A stretch of 64,000 nucleotides of DNA, from positions 324,829,186 to 324,893,185 of the forward strand of contig NC_058520.1 in the NCBI RefSeq assembly GCF_904849725.1, in the 5' to 3' direction. This document shows positions 10,255 to 21,359 of the stretch, one piece after another. The translations under genes were made by a program, and so were the position numbers. The notes under the pieces were generated by a model. It did not search any database. It was given only the letters and a program-made list of their open reading frames with translations, and was not told the origin of the DNA. This DNA comes from Hordeum vulgare subsp. vulgare (taxonomy: Eukaryota; Streptophyta; Magnoliopsida; Poales; Poaceae). How positions within the stretch are numbered: position 1 is the first letter of the stretch; every line of letters starts with the position of its first letter.

Positions 10255-12830
10255 GTATGCCGACGCCGAGCGAACGACTACCGTCGACGAGACCGTGTAC
10301 AACTACGACCACGCCGACCATTGTTCTCCTTCACCGAACCGAACCCCTCCGATTCGCACGCGTCGAAGGTATATCGATGAGAAGTTGTCGTGACCGTGTG
10401 CATGTGATGTATGAGATGTATCACATGTTTCCGCCTGTAGATGTTGCCCGTTGCACCTTGTCCCTCTTATGTTGTTCCCTCGACACATGGGAACCCGGTA
10501 GCGGGATCACCCCATCTTTATTTAGCATTCCCGCACACGTTTCCAGTACATTGGCGCGATATCCCGATGAGTTATTGGGATAGGAACGTTGCCGTGGCAT
10601 CGTTTCCGTTTTGCCACCATGGTTCCCTCTCGCTCGCTGTGGCGACACATGTTTCTTTCTCTTCTTGCCCGTGTTGTTGTAACTGCATGCATGATGCAAT
10701 CATGGCATAATTATCTTGTGTTGCATGTTCCTTGTGACGTAGCTCCGATCTATGTTCCGCGTGTTAATCGACTAGGAGGACATGTGGGATCACCGCTTCA
10801 CCCCTTGCCATGTTAACCACATTTGATATTGCCGTGTAAATAAACGGGAGTGAACTAAATAATTAATCGTGGAGTTTCGTCGACATGCAACTCGTTGCAT
10901 ATCGAGCTTCACTTAATGTGTAGTGTTTGCGTGAGGTGAATTGCCATGCCATGCCTTGCATCATTGATCTGTTCATGCATCATATTAGGTTGTGCATCAT
11001 GTTGAGCATCGTGTGGTGAATATCTGTGTTGATGTTTGTTTCCAGGTTCCTCTGTCTCGATAGAGTTCCGCAAGCGTGTCGGAATATGAGGACCCGTTCG
11101 ACTACGTTGGTTCGCTGACTTCTCGGAGTTGTTCTTCTTCCAAGCGAGATCTCAGGCAAGCTGACCATTTCCCCAGATACCATTACTATCATTGCCATGC
11201 TAGTTTTTCCGTTTCTATTGATTATGTCTCTTTGCCTACCACAGGTTAAATATCAGCCTCTCTACAATGCCATGATAACCTTCCACCTATTCGACCTAGC
11301 AAATCACTGATTGGCTATGTTACCGCTTGCTTAACCATGTTGTTAGCGTTCCTAGTTGTAGGTGCACATGCTTCCATGTTATAACATGGGTTCCTTGTCT
11401 TATCACCTTATTTAAATGCTATTTATTTTAATGCACCTATATACTTGGTAAAAGGTGGAAGGCTCGGCCTTTCTAGCCTAGTGTTTTGTTCCACCTTTGC
11501 CCCCTTAGTTTTGGCTACTGGTGTTATGTTCCATAAATGAGCGCTCCTAACACGATCGGGGTTGCGATGGGGACCCCCTTGATAATTCGTTTTTGATTAA
11601 AGCTGTTCTGGCAAGGCACAACTTTGGTACTACATTTGCCTAACAACTAATGAACTGCATAGGGAGTAATTAACCCGAGGATAATTTAATCAACCCCCGG
11701 GCCAGTGCTCCTCATGAGTGTTGGTCCACCCACCTAGCAGTCGGCGGTGCCACCACGGGGCAACTTGAGGTTTGGTTCCCGTCCACTATGCATAGACGGT
11801 GTGTCCTAAGAACGAGATACGCGGCTCCTATCGGGATCGTCGACACACCGGGTGGCCTTGCTGGATTAGTTTTACCTTTGTCGAGATATCTTGTGCATTG
11901 AGATTCCGGTGATGTTTTGGGTAATCTCAGAGTTGAGGTTTTCCACTAGGGAATCCGACGAGATCGCGAGCTTCGTGATTGAGGATTTCTATGCGGCTTG
12001 TGGTAATTTGTTATGGACTAGTTGGAGCACCCCTGCAGGGTTAAATCTTTTTGGAAAGTCGTGCCCGCGGTTATGTGGCAACGTGGAAACTTTGTTTAAA
12101 ATTGGTTCTAGATAACTTGAAGTTAATTTAATTAAAACTTCCCAACTGTGTGTGTAACCGTGACTGTCTCTTTCGTGAGTTCCTTCTCCGATCAAGGACA
12201 CGGTGGGGTTATGTCTGACGTAGGTAGGTGTTCAGGATCATTCGTTTGATCAACCGTAGTTCACGTCCTCTATGCATAGATTTTCCCCCTCTTATTTCTT
12301 GTACTCGTAAGTTTAGCCACCAAATATATGCTTAGCCGCTGCTGCAACCTCACCACTTAACCATGCCTCACCCAATTAAGCTTTGATAGTCTTGATACCT
12401 TTGTAAACGAGATTGCTGAGTCCCATGTGACTCACAGATTACTACAACACCAGTTGCACGTACAGGTAAAGGTTACTCGACGCGAGCGCGTTGATTGTTC
12501 ATTTGGAGTTGCTTCTTGTTCTTCTTCTTCATCGATCTAGGATGGGTTCCAGGCCGGCAGCCTGGGATAGCAAGGATGGACGTCGTTCTTGTTTTCTCGT
12601 TTGTTTTCGTCTGTAGTCGGACCCTGCTCTTACTCTTGATGAATATGTAATGTACTGATGTGACTCTGATGTAGCTTGTGGCGAGTGTAAGCCAATTCTA
12701 ATATATAACTCTTCTTTTCAGTACATGTACTTGTAACGATATCCATTCTTGCGACACGACAAGATGCGCGTCTATCCCTGACGAGGCCCTCGTGCCAAAT
12801 TGAGGATAGGGTCGCATCTTGGGTGTGACA

Positions 12831-12835
12831 CGTAC
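12831..12835. other. Expected right target-site duplication of the LARD
   Basis: CGTAC lies immediately after the 3' LTR end. The left partner is outside the window, so this is a prediction. Confidence 0.4.
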
Positions 12836-12989
12836 TACCAATCTACCTTGTCTTTCCTACCAAGTTAGGAAACTTCTGGCGTCTCATGCCTTGTACGTCT
12901 TTGAGCCGCCGCCTTCTAGTGATGGGCCGCTTGGTGGCTCATCGACTAAGTCCTCCATCCCATATTCTCATGTTGTCCTTGCGGCTGAA

Positions 12990-14320
12990 CTCAGCCCATA
13001 GGGCGGGTTATATGCTAAGGTTATATCCCCGACTACTGGTGTCAACACGCAGACCCAACTTCCTCATGATGATCTTATCACGGCTACAAGCTTTCTTGGA
13101 CGCCACATGGGCCTTGTAATGCCTTTTGACCTGAAAGCATAGAAGGTTATTTAGCTTTATCTTGAGGTTGGCTTCCCAAGACGAAACGTGCCCATAAGGA
13201 GGAACATAAGTCTCATAAGTGTAGTCTAACTCAAGCTCATCGTTAGAGTCAGTGGCAGCAATTTCAGGACCCAAAGGTGCAATGCCCCAGTCTTCCTTCA
13301 CACAAAGTTTATGAACACCATGAGACACCATATGATCAGTTACCATGTGCTCACCAAGAAATGTAGCAACCCACGTATCCTAGTGAGTTTGAACAGATAT
13401 GGCCCATAAATGGGCACCTTTTTGTCAAGAACCGGAGACCGAAGCTCCTTCCACATGACATGGGAAACATCCAAAGTAGAATCATTGCCTTTATCTTGAT
13501 ACATAGAAGCAGAAGATTCACTACATAGGAGTGAACCTGATCCTTGTTACTAACCCCAGGAAACAGGGTATTGCGGAAGATGCCATGCATAATGTCCAAA
13601 AAAGGAACAAGCTCAGTGCGAGTACCTTTGACAGTTTGGACAACCTTGGAGTAGATAATAAGGTTGTTCTTGTGAATAGGCATGACCTTAGTGTGTAGCC
13701 TCAGTCCAAGATCCTCATTCATCCCATGATATTCATAGCCCAACGAGTTCATGGAAGTTTTATAGTTTGAGTGCAGAACTATGTCACCGGTCATCCAAGT
13801 CAAGCGGCGCTTATCATCCGTGCGAAAGTGAACTGTGGCATAAAACTAAGCCATAGCCTTGCAGTCGAAATCCTTGTTGAAACCGGTGATGGGAATCAGA
13901 CCCACCTAAACAAACAGGGAAAGGGCTTTAGTAAAGTAGGCAGTGTGGGGTTTGTTGTTCTTCTGCCCCGTGGCGATGGACTTGGCATCAGGCACAAATA
14001 CATTGGTTTTCTTCTTCAGGATCCCTCTAAGAATGACATATTGGTCCTTGGTCCAGAAGGGGCGACCAACCATGCACTCGTCCTGAGGTTGAAGGTACGG
14101 GTTGCACTTGCGGAACTCCATAAACTCAGCATTGGTCATCTCATCAGGGCCTTTGGGAACCTTCTTCTTGCGAATAGCCTGCCTCACCTGTTGGTGAGGT
14201 TGCTTGGAACTGGCACTGGCTTCTGTAACTTCAGACGTACGAAACCGCTTGGAACCACCAGCCCAGTCAGGATTCATGCGGTGAGGAGGGTTGGAGGCAC
14301 CATCACATGGAACTAAAAAA
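12990..14320 (-). pseudogene. Extra coding region 3' of pol in the Sirevirus-like element
   Basis: Three broken minus-strand pieces in series. The first (from about 14280 down to 13906) has a lysine/glutamine-rich start (SSKQPHQQVRQAIRKKK) and GRPFWTKDQ. The second (13803-13351) contains NEDLGLRLHTK and the phrase FLDIMHGIFRNTLFPGV. The third (13346-13008) contains TYETYVPPYGHVSSWE and ends in a basic region. A coding region at this position is known in Sireviruses, where it has been called envelope-like. I see no convincing signal peptide or transmembrane segment here, so I leave its function open. Frameshifts separate the pieces. Confidence 0.6.
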
Positions 14321-14424
14321 ATGGTGAAAAAGGGACATGACACAACTGAATACCAAGAAACAAACAATAATGTAAGAAATAGAAGGACTTGCGAAAAAGA
14401 CAAAACACACAAGAGAGGTTCCGG

Positions 14425-14520
14425 AGTACCAGCGGTAGTACCGCACAAAGGGAGCAGTACTTTCGCATGCACGATTGTACCGGTCACCCAGGAGTGCTAC
14501 TACCGCCTGGGTGGCGAAAC
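14425..14520. repeat. Cluster of GGTAGTACCG-type motifs (first)
   Basis: Contains GCGGTAGTACCGC, GCAGTACTTTCGC, GTACCGGTCACC and GCTACTACCGCC within about 95 bp. The motifs are near-palindromic variants of GGTA-N-TACC. Similar clusters occur in Sirevirus intergenic DNA. Confidence 0.65.
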
Positions 14521-14931
14521 AGGTTCCGCGACACAAGAACGGAAGAACTGGTGAGACAATCTTCACAAAGATGATGACAAAAGAGAGAATACTTATACAA
14601 GGAGACAAATGCTGACCTACTTACGCCTAGAATCTGCTCACAAATGAGGAAATCCCTAGAATTTATGGCCCTAGAATAAGATATGAAAACCAAAACACCA
14701 AAGGGAAAAGAAGACGGGTAATATAGGGTTACATGGCGCAAGGAGGAGAGGGGGGAGGAGCCCCTCTGATCAGAAGAGCGAGGAACAACCCAGGGGAGGA
14801 TATACGAAGCCGGCCTCACGGACGTTGTGTCCGCGTGTGAGAAGGAGAACGAGAGGGAGGAGAAGAGAATGGGTATGGGGGAAGTTAGAACCCCCCTGCC
14901 CATCTCGTAACCCCCAGGCGTTCCCTGAAGT

Positions 14932-15002
14932 GGTAGTACCGCGGGTATGAGCGATAGTACCACGTGTGCGGTAGTACCGGTCATGCCCGAGCGATAGAAT
15001 CG
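14932..15002. repeat. Cluster of GGTAGTACCG-type motifs (second)
   Basis: Contains GTGGTAGTACCGCG, GCGATAGTACCACG, GCGGTAGTACCGG and GCGATAGAATCGC. Same motif class as the cluster at 14425-14520, with about 400 bp of other sequence between them. Both lie between pol and the extra ORF. Confidence 0.65.
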
Positions 15003-15370
15003 CTTGTGTCACGGGAACAACCTAGCCCCACAAAATGAACACAAACTTGTGAAAAACCCAGATAATTTAACCAAAACAAAAGTATGGAATATACTAGAAG
15101 AAAGTAAAGATACACACAAAGGAAGAGAAACAAGACTGAGAATCATGCCTCAAACGGGAAAGCTCTTAAAAAGCAAATGTCTCACGAGGGAGGGGCGGTG
15201 GCCGAGGCCACCTATGTTTGAGTCAATTGGTATGGGACCGCGATGATTTTAACCTTGGGACCATGACCAAGACTCGTCTTTGAAGTACTAGTACTATTTA
15301 ACACGGCCAAAGTGAAAGACTCAATCGATTTATGCACAATAGGGGGAGGGAGAGTTCATTGAGAGGACAA
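15003..15370. other. Intergenic part of the Sirevirus-like element
   Basis: Lies between the motif cluster and the end of pol. No conserved domain is visible on either strand; short frames here look random. Confidence 0.5.
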
Positions 15371-15384
15371 CACTCCCCCTAAAT
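15371..15384 (-). promoter_or_regulatory. Polypurine-tract-like motif after pol
   Basis: The minus strand reads ATTTAGGGGGAGTG about 90 bp after the RNase H stop. This is the usual Copia polypurine-tract style. As coding sequence follows before the expected 3' LTR, it may be an internal or auxiliary tract. Confidence 0.45.
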
Positions 15385-15472
15385 CCATGCTCACACTTAA
15401 ATAAGATAGTATGATGAGAGTGGCGGGATGTGCCTATTTTCAATCCACATTGCTCAAATCAATGATATTTAG

Positions 15473-16054
15473 CTAATTCCTTAACTCACGAACTCTTGCT
15501 TCATTCAATGGCTTCGTGAAGATATCTGCAAGCTGATCATTAGTGTTGAGGTAAAAGAGGTCTATTTCCCCACACTTGATATGGTCCGAGATGAAGTGGT
15601 GATGAATACTAATGTGCTTCGTCTTGAAGTGTTGAAACATGTTATTGGAGATCGAGATAGCACTTATATTATCACAGTAAAGAGGCACTTTGTCACTTGT
15701 GATACCGTAATTCTTTATAGTTTGCCTCATCCAAAGCAACTGAGCACAAAAACTTGCAGCAGCGACATACTCGACCTCGGTGGACGAGGGAGAAACACAT
15801 TTTTGCTTCTTGGAAGACCAACTTACTAGAGAGCGACCAATAAATTGGCAACCTCCGGAAGTTGACTTCCTCTCCACATGGTCTCTTGCCCAATCCGAAT
15901 CCGAGTAGCCTATAAGATCAGATGAAGCACCTCTGGGATACCATTGGCCAAAGTTTGGGGTATGAGCCGAATATTGAAAGATTTGCTTGATAGCCACATA
16001 GTGACTTTCCTTAGGCGCGGATTGAAATCGTGCACAAGTTCCCACACTCAACAT
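15473..16054 (-). pseudogene. pol: Copia RNase H domain (Sirevirus-like)
   Basis: A 193-residue piece covering the C-terminal part of Copia pol. It shows SDSDWARDHVERKSTSG, then LVSWSSKKQKCVSPSSTEVEY, CDNISAISISNN and a C-terminal TNDQLADIFTKPL. RNase H removes the RNA template during reverse transcription. The catalytic acidic pattern (D of SDSD, E of TEVEY, D of CDN) is visible. The piece is separated from RT by a stop at about 16057, and it ends near the natural C terminus. Confidence 0.9.
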
Positions 16055-16059
16055 AATGT

Positions 16060-17073
16060 CTAGTCAAGATGCACAAAGGTAAAGCAAGAAGCCAAGCATA
16101 GAGCAATATACCTTCTGATCCATAGCTTTTCCATTGGGATCGCGATCAAGATGGAAGTTGACAGGCATTGAATGTATGCCTTGGCTGCCTTGAGGTCATC
16201 CATCTTGAACCTTTTGAGCATGTCTTGGGTATATTTTGCTTGATTGATCAAGGTTCCTTGACTTTGTTGCTTGTCTTCGAATCCAATGAAAAACTTCAAC
16301 TCTCCCATCATAGACATCTCAAACTCTTTGGTCATTCGTGTGGCAAACTCTTCATTAAAACTTTGTTAGGAGAACAAAGACAATATCGTCAACATATAGT
16401 TGGCATATGAACAAACTCCCTTTAACCTTCTTAGAAAAAAGAGTGGGGTCAATTTTCCCAACTTCAAACCCACGATCATATAAAATCTCGGTAAGGTGCT
16501 CACACCGCGCACGTGGGGCTTGTGTAAGGCCATAGAGTGCCTTATCGAGAACATATAAATGATTTGGGAGTTTTCGATCCTCGAACACTAGGGGCTATTT
16601 AACACAAACCAACTCTATAAGGGAACTGTTAAGAAATGCACTCTTCACATCCATCTGATATAATTTAAAGTTGTGATGCGAAGAAAATGCAAGTAGCATG
16701 TGAATAGATATAAGGCGAGCAACATGATAAAAGGTTTCACCATAGTCGATACCCTCAACTTGGGAGTAGCCTTGTGCTACCAATCTTGCCTTGTCACGAA
16801 TGATGACACTGTTTGCATCTTGCTTGTTCTTAAAGATCCACTTTGTTCCATGATATTGTGGTTCTCCTTTGGCCTTGGCACCAATTGCCACCCTTTGTTG
16901 CGCTTGAAGTTGTTGAGTTCTTCATGCATGGCTTCAACCCAGTCCATGTCTTCAATAGTCTCTTGTACCTTTAGGGGTTCAATGCAAGAAACAAACACAT
17001 GATGGGCACTAAAGTTTGTTAATTGGCGATGAATTGTTACCTCTCTCATTAAGCTATCATAGACATTCTCCAA
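16060..17073 (-). pseudogene. pol: Copia reverse transcriptase, broken into overlapping pieces
   Basis: Pieces in order on the minus strand. 17073-16777 starts with DWVEAMHEELNNFKRNKGW. 16891-16595 has GTKWIFKNKQ, KARLVAQGYSQ and YQMDVKSAFLN. 16588-16355 has LDKALYGLTQAPRA and the polymerase active site YVDD in QLYVDDIVF. 16335-16060 has MSMMGELKFFIGF. The finger-palm motifs are all recognisable, but at least three frameshifts or stops split them, so the protein cannot be made. Confidence 0.92.
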
Positions 17074-17119
17074 TACATGAGAATTCTTTATGAGCTTTTC
17101 GGCATTCCTCGATGGTAAG

Positions 17120-18362
17120 CTAAGGAGGAGTATTTTTCAGACCTTTACTGCCTTTGCAAGCTTGTTCTTGATCTTGAGCTTGGTCTTGATGAGGAGCTTC
17201 CTCTCGATCTTGAGAAATCTCTGGGTGAGCTTGATCAAGGACATCACTTGGTGCAACACCATCATGAAATTTATGTTCTCCTTGATCTTGATCTAAGGGT
17301 TGAGGGCCTTCAGTTTGTTCTATGGAAGCATGTGGGTCTTGCGTTAGTGATGATTCCACTTGAGTGGAACATTGTTCTTCTCCTTCTGCCACAAGGGGTT
17401 CCTCAACCGGTAGGAAGTGTCCCACACCCATTCTTCTTATGGCTTGGGGAGTAATTTTATCACCTACATCACAAAGACCACTTTGCTCCACTTGGGAGCC
17501 ATTATTCTCATCAAACTCCACATTACACGTCTCCTCAATGCATCCAGTGGACATGTTGAGAACATGGTACACACAAGAGTTTGTAGCATAACCAACAAAT
17601 GTGCCCTCTTGAGCTCGAGGTTCACATTTTGACAAACGAGGACCTTACTTAAGAATGAAACACTTACAACCGAACACCCGGAAGTACTTGAGGTTGGGAT
17701 TGTTACAGTAAGAATTCCATACGTACTCTTGTTCAAGCCTTTGCGGAGGTAGAGCCGATTGGATGCATGACATGCGGTGCTGATGGCTTCGGCCCAAAAG
17801 TTATACAGAGATTTAAACTCCGCCATCATGGTTCTTGCCGTGTCCATCAACGTTTGATTCTTCCTTTCCACCACACCATTTTGGTGAGGAGTATAAGGTG
17901 CAGAGTATTGGTTATTGATTCCTTCATTACTGAGAAATTCATTTAGCATGTAATTCTTGAACTCGATGCCATTGTCACTTCTAATCATCAATATCTTTGC
18001 ATCATGTTGTCGTTGAGCTTAATTGGCAAAGTCGATGACGTTTGTTGAGTCTCACTTTTCCTCTTGAAGTAATATAACCAAGTATATCTTGAGTAATCAT
18101 CCACTATCACCAAGCAACACTTTCTTCCCCCAAGACTATCAAAAGACGGAGGACCAAAGAGATCCATGTGAAGGAGCTCAAAAGTCCCCTTCGAGTAAAT
18201 GGTAGTCATGGGGCGGTGAGATATCTCATGTAGCTTTCCTTCAATGCACGCACTACAAGCATGATCTTTAGCAAAACTTACATTTGTTAGTCCAAGAACG
18301 TGGTCGTATTGAGGAGACTTTGCAAAGATATCATATTGACATGGGCTAGACGATGATGCCAC
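17120..18362 (-). pseudogene. pol: Copia integrase, frameshifted
   Basis: The two main minus-strand pieces are 18362-17988 and 17991-17464, followed by a linker piece (17635-17120). The first holds HMDLFGP, with the first catalytic Asp, and the ACSACIEGK zinc-binding end. The second holds MIRSDNGIEF, with the second Asp, and QNGVVERKNQTL, with the catalytic Glu. So D-D-E is present but split between frames. The last piece is a Gln/Asp/Glu-rich linker to RT. Integrase inserts the element's cDNA into the genome. Confidence 0.92.
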
Positions 18363-18790
18363 AGCCAGCCAATATCAACTTTCGCCATTAGTAAAGTCAC
18401 GGTCTTAGTGGGTCGCTCCAAAAAGTTAACCACATGGAGACCATTCTTGACATGCCCAACAAAAGCTACTTTAAGAGTCTTGCTCCACAATTGGTCCACG
18501 GAGTCAATGCCAAAGAAAGTATTAAAACCCATAAGTGCAAGGTGTTGAACAGAAAGTAAATTGTATGCTAGGGTCTCAACAAGCATGACATTTTCAATGG
18601 TAAGTTCCACAGAAATTACCACCTTGCCGAGACCCAATACCTTTGAAATTGCATCATCACTAAAGGTGAATTGGATGGACACGAATGGGTCGGGATGAAT
18701 GTCCACCAGCAAGTCCTTGCTTCCAGTCATATGATTTGTTGCTTCGCTATCAAGCAACCATGACACCCCATCGAAAGCAAACTCCTCCAT
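18287..18790 (-). pseudogene. pol: Copia aspartic protease and pre-integrase region with altered active site
   Basis: A 167-residue piece starting MEEFAFDGVSWLLDSEATNHMTG. The family active site is D-S-G. Here the third residue is Glu (codon 18745-18743, GAA where GGA is expected), which should abolish proteolysis. It continues through VLGLGKVVI and YNLLSVQHL, to the pre-integrase motif WLWHHRLAHVNM with the zinc-binding histidines. A frameshift then leads into the integrase pieces. Confidence 0.88.
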
Positions 18791-19151
18791 AAGATCAATG
18801 CTTGGATTTAGTTACCCATTCTTTAATGGGTCCTTTCAAGTTAGTAAAAAGGGTCTTAGGAACCCACATAGACCATTCAATGTACTCATACGAGGAACCA
18901 ACAAATTTACCAAAGACATTTCCATCACTGGCACGACATAAAACATAAGATGGGTCAAAGTCGCCGGCATTGTTAGGAGGGAGGGTTTTTCCCTTCTCGA
19001 CATTACCACCCTTAGCTTTGCTCTTCCTTTTTTCATGAGTACCCTCCCCAGCCTTGAGAAAGGATTATTTAAGCAAGGTAGGCTACTTGGTCTTGACCTT
19101 CATGTTCTTCTTGGCCTTGGGAGCAAGTCCGACTTCTTCCTTAGAAACGAC
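18791..19151 (-). pseudogene. Linker between gag and protease (decayed)
   Basis: Short broken minus-strand frames rich in Lys, Thr and Pro lie between the gag C terminus and the protease. They fit the disordered gag-pol linker of Sireviruses. No catalytic motif. Confidence 0.5.
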
Positions 19152-21223
19152 TTACTTTTGATTGTTTAGGAGATCATTTAGATTATTTTCACCTTCAATG
19201 TATGTCACAAGGCCTTTCTCAAGCTGCTCCTTTAACTTTGCATCCTCATCCACAAGATGTACATGCTCACAACATGGGTTAGTAGCATGTGCATTATCAA
19301 TTAACGCAAACGGAGAACACGTGGCTACCTCCTTAGTATGTTTTACTTGGAGTTGACCATGAGACTCTTTCATCGAAGCATGAGCACTCTTCAGGCCTTG
19401 TGAGCCTTGTCAACTATGTGAAACTCTCTCTTGAGTCTAGCATGGTCAAACCAAGTGTAAACTGTTCAGATTCAATCACACGAGTAACAACAAGAGCATG
19501 ATTATGATGTTTTTAGCAAGGTCATCATTGTGTGAATCCTCAAGATCAATGGAGATATCAGCTATCTCATAAACATAGTCACGAATGTGTCCTTGAAAAG
19601 TAGAGATAGTTTCTTCATGAGTTTCGATGAGGTCATTAGCCTCTACGAGTTTTTTCAAGAGAGCAGCAAAGTGCTTCTTGGTTTTACCCTCGATTTTTCT
19701 CATGAAACTATCAAAGGAGTTTCCTTCATCATTAACCTACTCTTGTTCATCTCCACTAACCATAGGAGAGGGCGTAGTGGAAATGATAGTTTTGATGTTG
19801 GATATTACCTTGTTGGATGCCTTGGCCATAAGGCACTTGGCAATGCAGTTCCCGTTGGGGGCATTGAAGAGGGACACCTTGCTTGGGGAAGAAGACGCAA
19901 TGGCCATTGTGGCCATTCCAAATACTTCACCACTTGCGTCATCGTCATCGTCCTCATCAGATAGATACTATTCTTGAGACACCAATACCTTTTGTGGATT
20001 GTTCTTGAAGAAGTTATTCTTGTTGGGGAAGGGCTTGGCCTTGTCTTTGCGAATAAGTTTGCCACCATTGTCTTCCATCTTCTCATAACGACAGTGAGCC
20101 ACAAAGTGACTCACATTGCCATAGTTGTAGCAAGCCCTCACATATTGCTTGCCTTTGGGACCATTTGAGTTGTTCTAGTAGAAAATGGGCTTTGAGTTTC
20201 TCTTGTTGCCCCAAAACTATCTTGACGCAAGAGCCATATGCTCGTGGTAAGCATACTTGGTGTCTATAGGGCACAATTCCTCTTCTTCTTCTTAATCTTC
20301 CCCCAAAACAGCCTTCACCTTCAAAGCAAGGTTGGGACAGTTTTTTCTTGACCGTTAAACCCGAGCTAGAGCATTGTTAGCGGTCTTGTTCAATATGTTC
20401 ATGGCAATGAACTCATCCAACACATCGCTTGAGGACATGGAGTGAAAGTCTGGCATCTGACGGATGACGGAAGACATGGATTTGTTGAAAGGCATAATGG
20501 CCTTGAGAAACTTATGCTTGATACAATTTTCATCCACATCTTTGCTTCCATGATCTTGAAATGCAATAGCAAGAGTTGTCACCCTTCGATAGAGCTCACG
20601 AGGATCCTCATCCTCAATTATAACAAATTAATTGGCTCATCAAGTATCACTTCATAGTCCAATCCTAGAATACTAGAACTTCCCTTGTACATGGAAATGA
20701 TGTGCTCCCAACAATCTTTGGCACGAGTGAAGGGACGCAAATGAGCAAGATCTTCAATAGGAACTACTACTTGAAGGCTGAACAAGGTAGAGTGATTGTG
20801 CTTATTATCAACCTCTTCTCTTGAACTAAGGTTTCTTTGACCATGTGGGTAATAGCCTTGCTCAATGATTCTGCAAAGTTGTGTTGAGTTATGATTCAAA
20901 TGATCCTTTATATGAAAAACTTAGTTAGCAAAATCATTCTTAACAATCTTAGGTGGAGGACCGAGGTTAATTATATGCGGTGGGTGAACCGGTCTTCCAT
21001 AGACCACGGGAGGAGGAGTCGATGCAAAAGTATTTACCCAACTCGTTCCTTGAGGCAATTTATCTTTATCAATACTTGCATTTTCCTTTTCGGAGTTGGT
21101 CTCCGTATCCAAAGTTGTGAGATTAACCACATGCAACAGGTCGGTAGACAATTTAAAACTATTAAGGAAATCTTTGAGCATGTTATTGACCTCGATAGCC
21201 ACTGAGGATCTAAAGGTGGACAT
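19152..21223 (-). pseudogene. gag: Sirevirus-type gag, decayed
   Basis: The start is taken at 21223 (MSTFRSSVAIEVNN). The gag core continues at 20899-20618 (IIEQGYYPHGQRNL, DCWEHIISMYKGSSS) and 20582-20355 (LAIAFQDHGSKDVDENCIKHKFLKAI). The zinc knuckle near 20133-20080 reads CYNYGNVSHFVAHC: the second Cys is Tyr (codon 20123-20121, TAT), so the CCHC site is broken. After it come an acidic stretch of Asp/Glu codons (near 19950) and a region with heptad-like Leu/Ile spacing (19703-19476, ALLKKLVEANDLIETHEE) that may form a coiled coil. Several stops and frameshifts break the frame. Confidence 0.85.
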
Positions 21224-21343
21224 GGCCTCATTTAGGTCCTCTCGGGAGACCGAGTTTGCAAGAGATGCCTCAGCAACTCCACCGCCCTAACCTCGTCGCC
21301 GGCAACACACTTTGGGTGGTGAAACCTTTAATAAAGAGACGAG

Positions 21344-21355
21344 TCTCTGATACCA
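21344..21355 (-). promoter_or_regulatory. Primer-binding site of the Sirevirus-like element
   Basis: The minus strand reads TGGTATCAGAGA, matching the tRNA-Met type at 11 of 12 bases. Only four bases separate it from the start of the Gypsy A LTR, where this element's own LTR should end. Confidence 0.8.
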
Positions 21356-21359
21356 ATTG

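Larger units (their letters stand above)
4216..12830 (+). mobile_element. Sukkula-like LARD (large retrotransposon derivative), 5' LTR partly outside the window
   Basis: Plus-strand element: the last 979 bp of a 5' LTR (4216-5194), a tRNA-Met-type primer-binding site (5198-5209), an interior of about 3.1 kb without recognisable gag or pol, and a complete 4482-bp 3' LTR (8349-12830). The 5' remnant aligns base for base in length with the end of the 3' LTR (11852-12830), with about 60 mismatches by eye (about 6%). A giant LTR around a non-coding interior of about 3 kb matches published descriptions of the Triticeae LARD Sukkula. Such elements are non-autonomous and mobilised by proteins of a relative. 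The rest of the 5' LTR lies beyond the Angela insertion, left of the window. Confidence 0.85.
8349..12830 (+). repeat. Complete 3' LTR of the Sukkula-like LARD (4482 bp)
   Basis: Starts TGTGACAGCCCAAGATCG and ends TCTTGGGTGTGACA. The start matches the minus-strand start of the solo LTR at 46056, and the end matches 4216-5194. Inside are an AT-rich block (about 8550-8940), a GC-rich block (about 9000-9430), a TTGCTG-like low-complexity tract (9431-10093) and a 27-bp duplication (10201-10254). Frames within the GC-rich block are Pro/Arg/Ala-rich composition artefacts. Confidence 0.9.
12831..21359 (-). mobile_element. Sirevirus-like Ty1-Copia element, decayed, interrupted by the LARD
   Basis: Minus-strand element. 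Reading right to left: a primer-binding site at 21344-21355, gag (about 21223-19000), protease, integrase, RT and RNase H (18790-15473), a polypurine-like motif, then a further coding region downstream of pol (about 14320-12990). A coding region 3' of RNase H, a large gag and intergenic clusters of GGTAGTACCG repeats are typical of Sireviruses such as Maximus. The frames are fragmented by stops and frameshifts throughout. The left end is cut by the LARD insertion. Its own 5' LTR is not seen to the right, where Gypsy A begins within a few bases of the primer-binding site. Confidence 0.85.
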
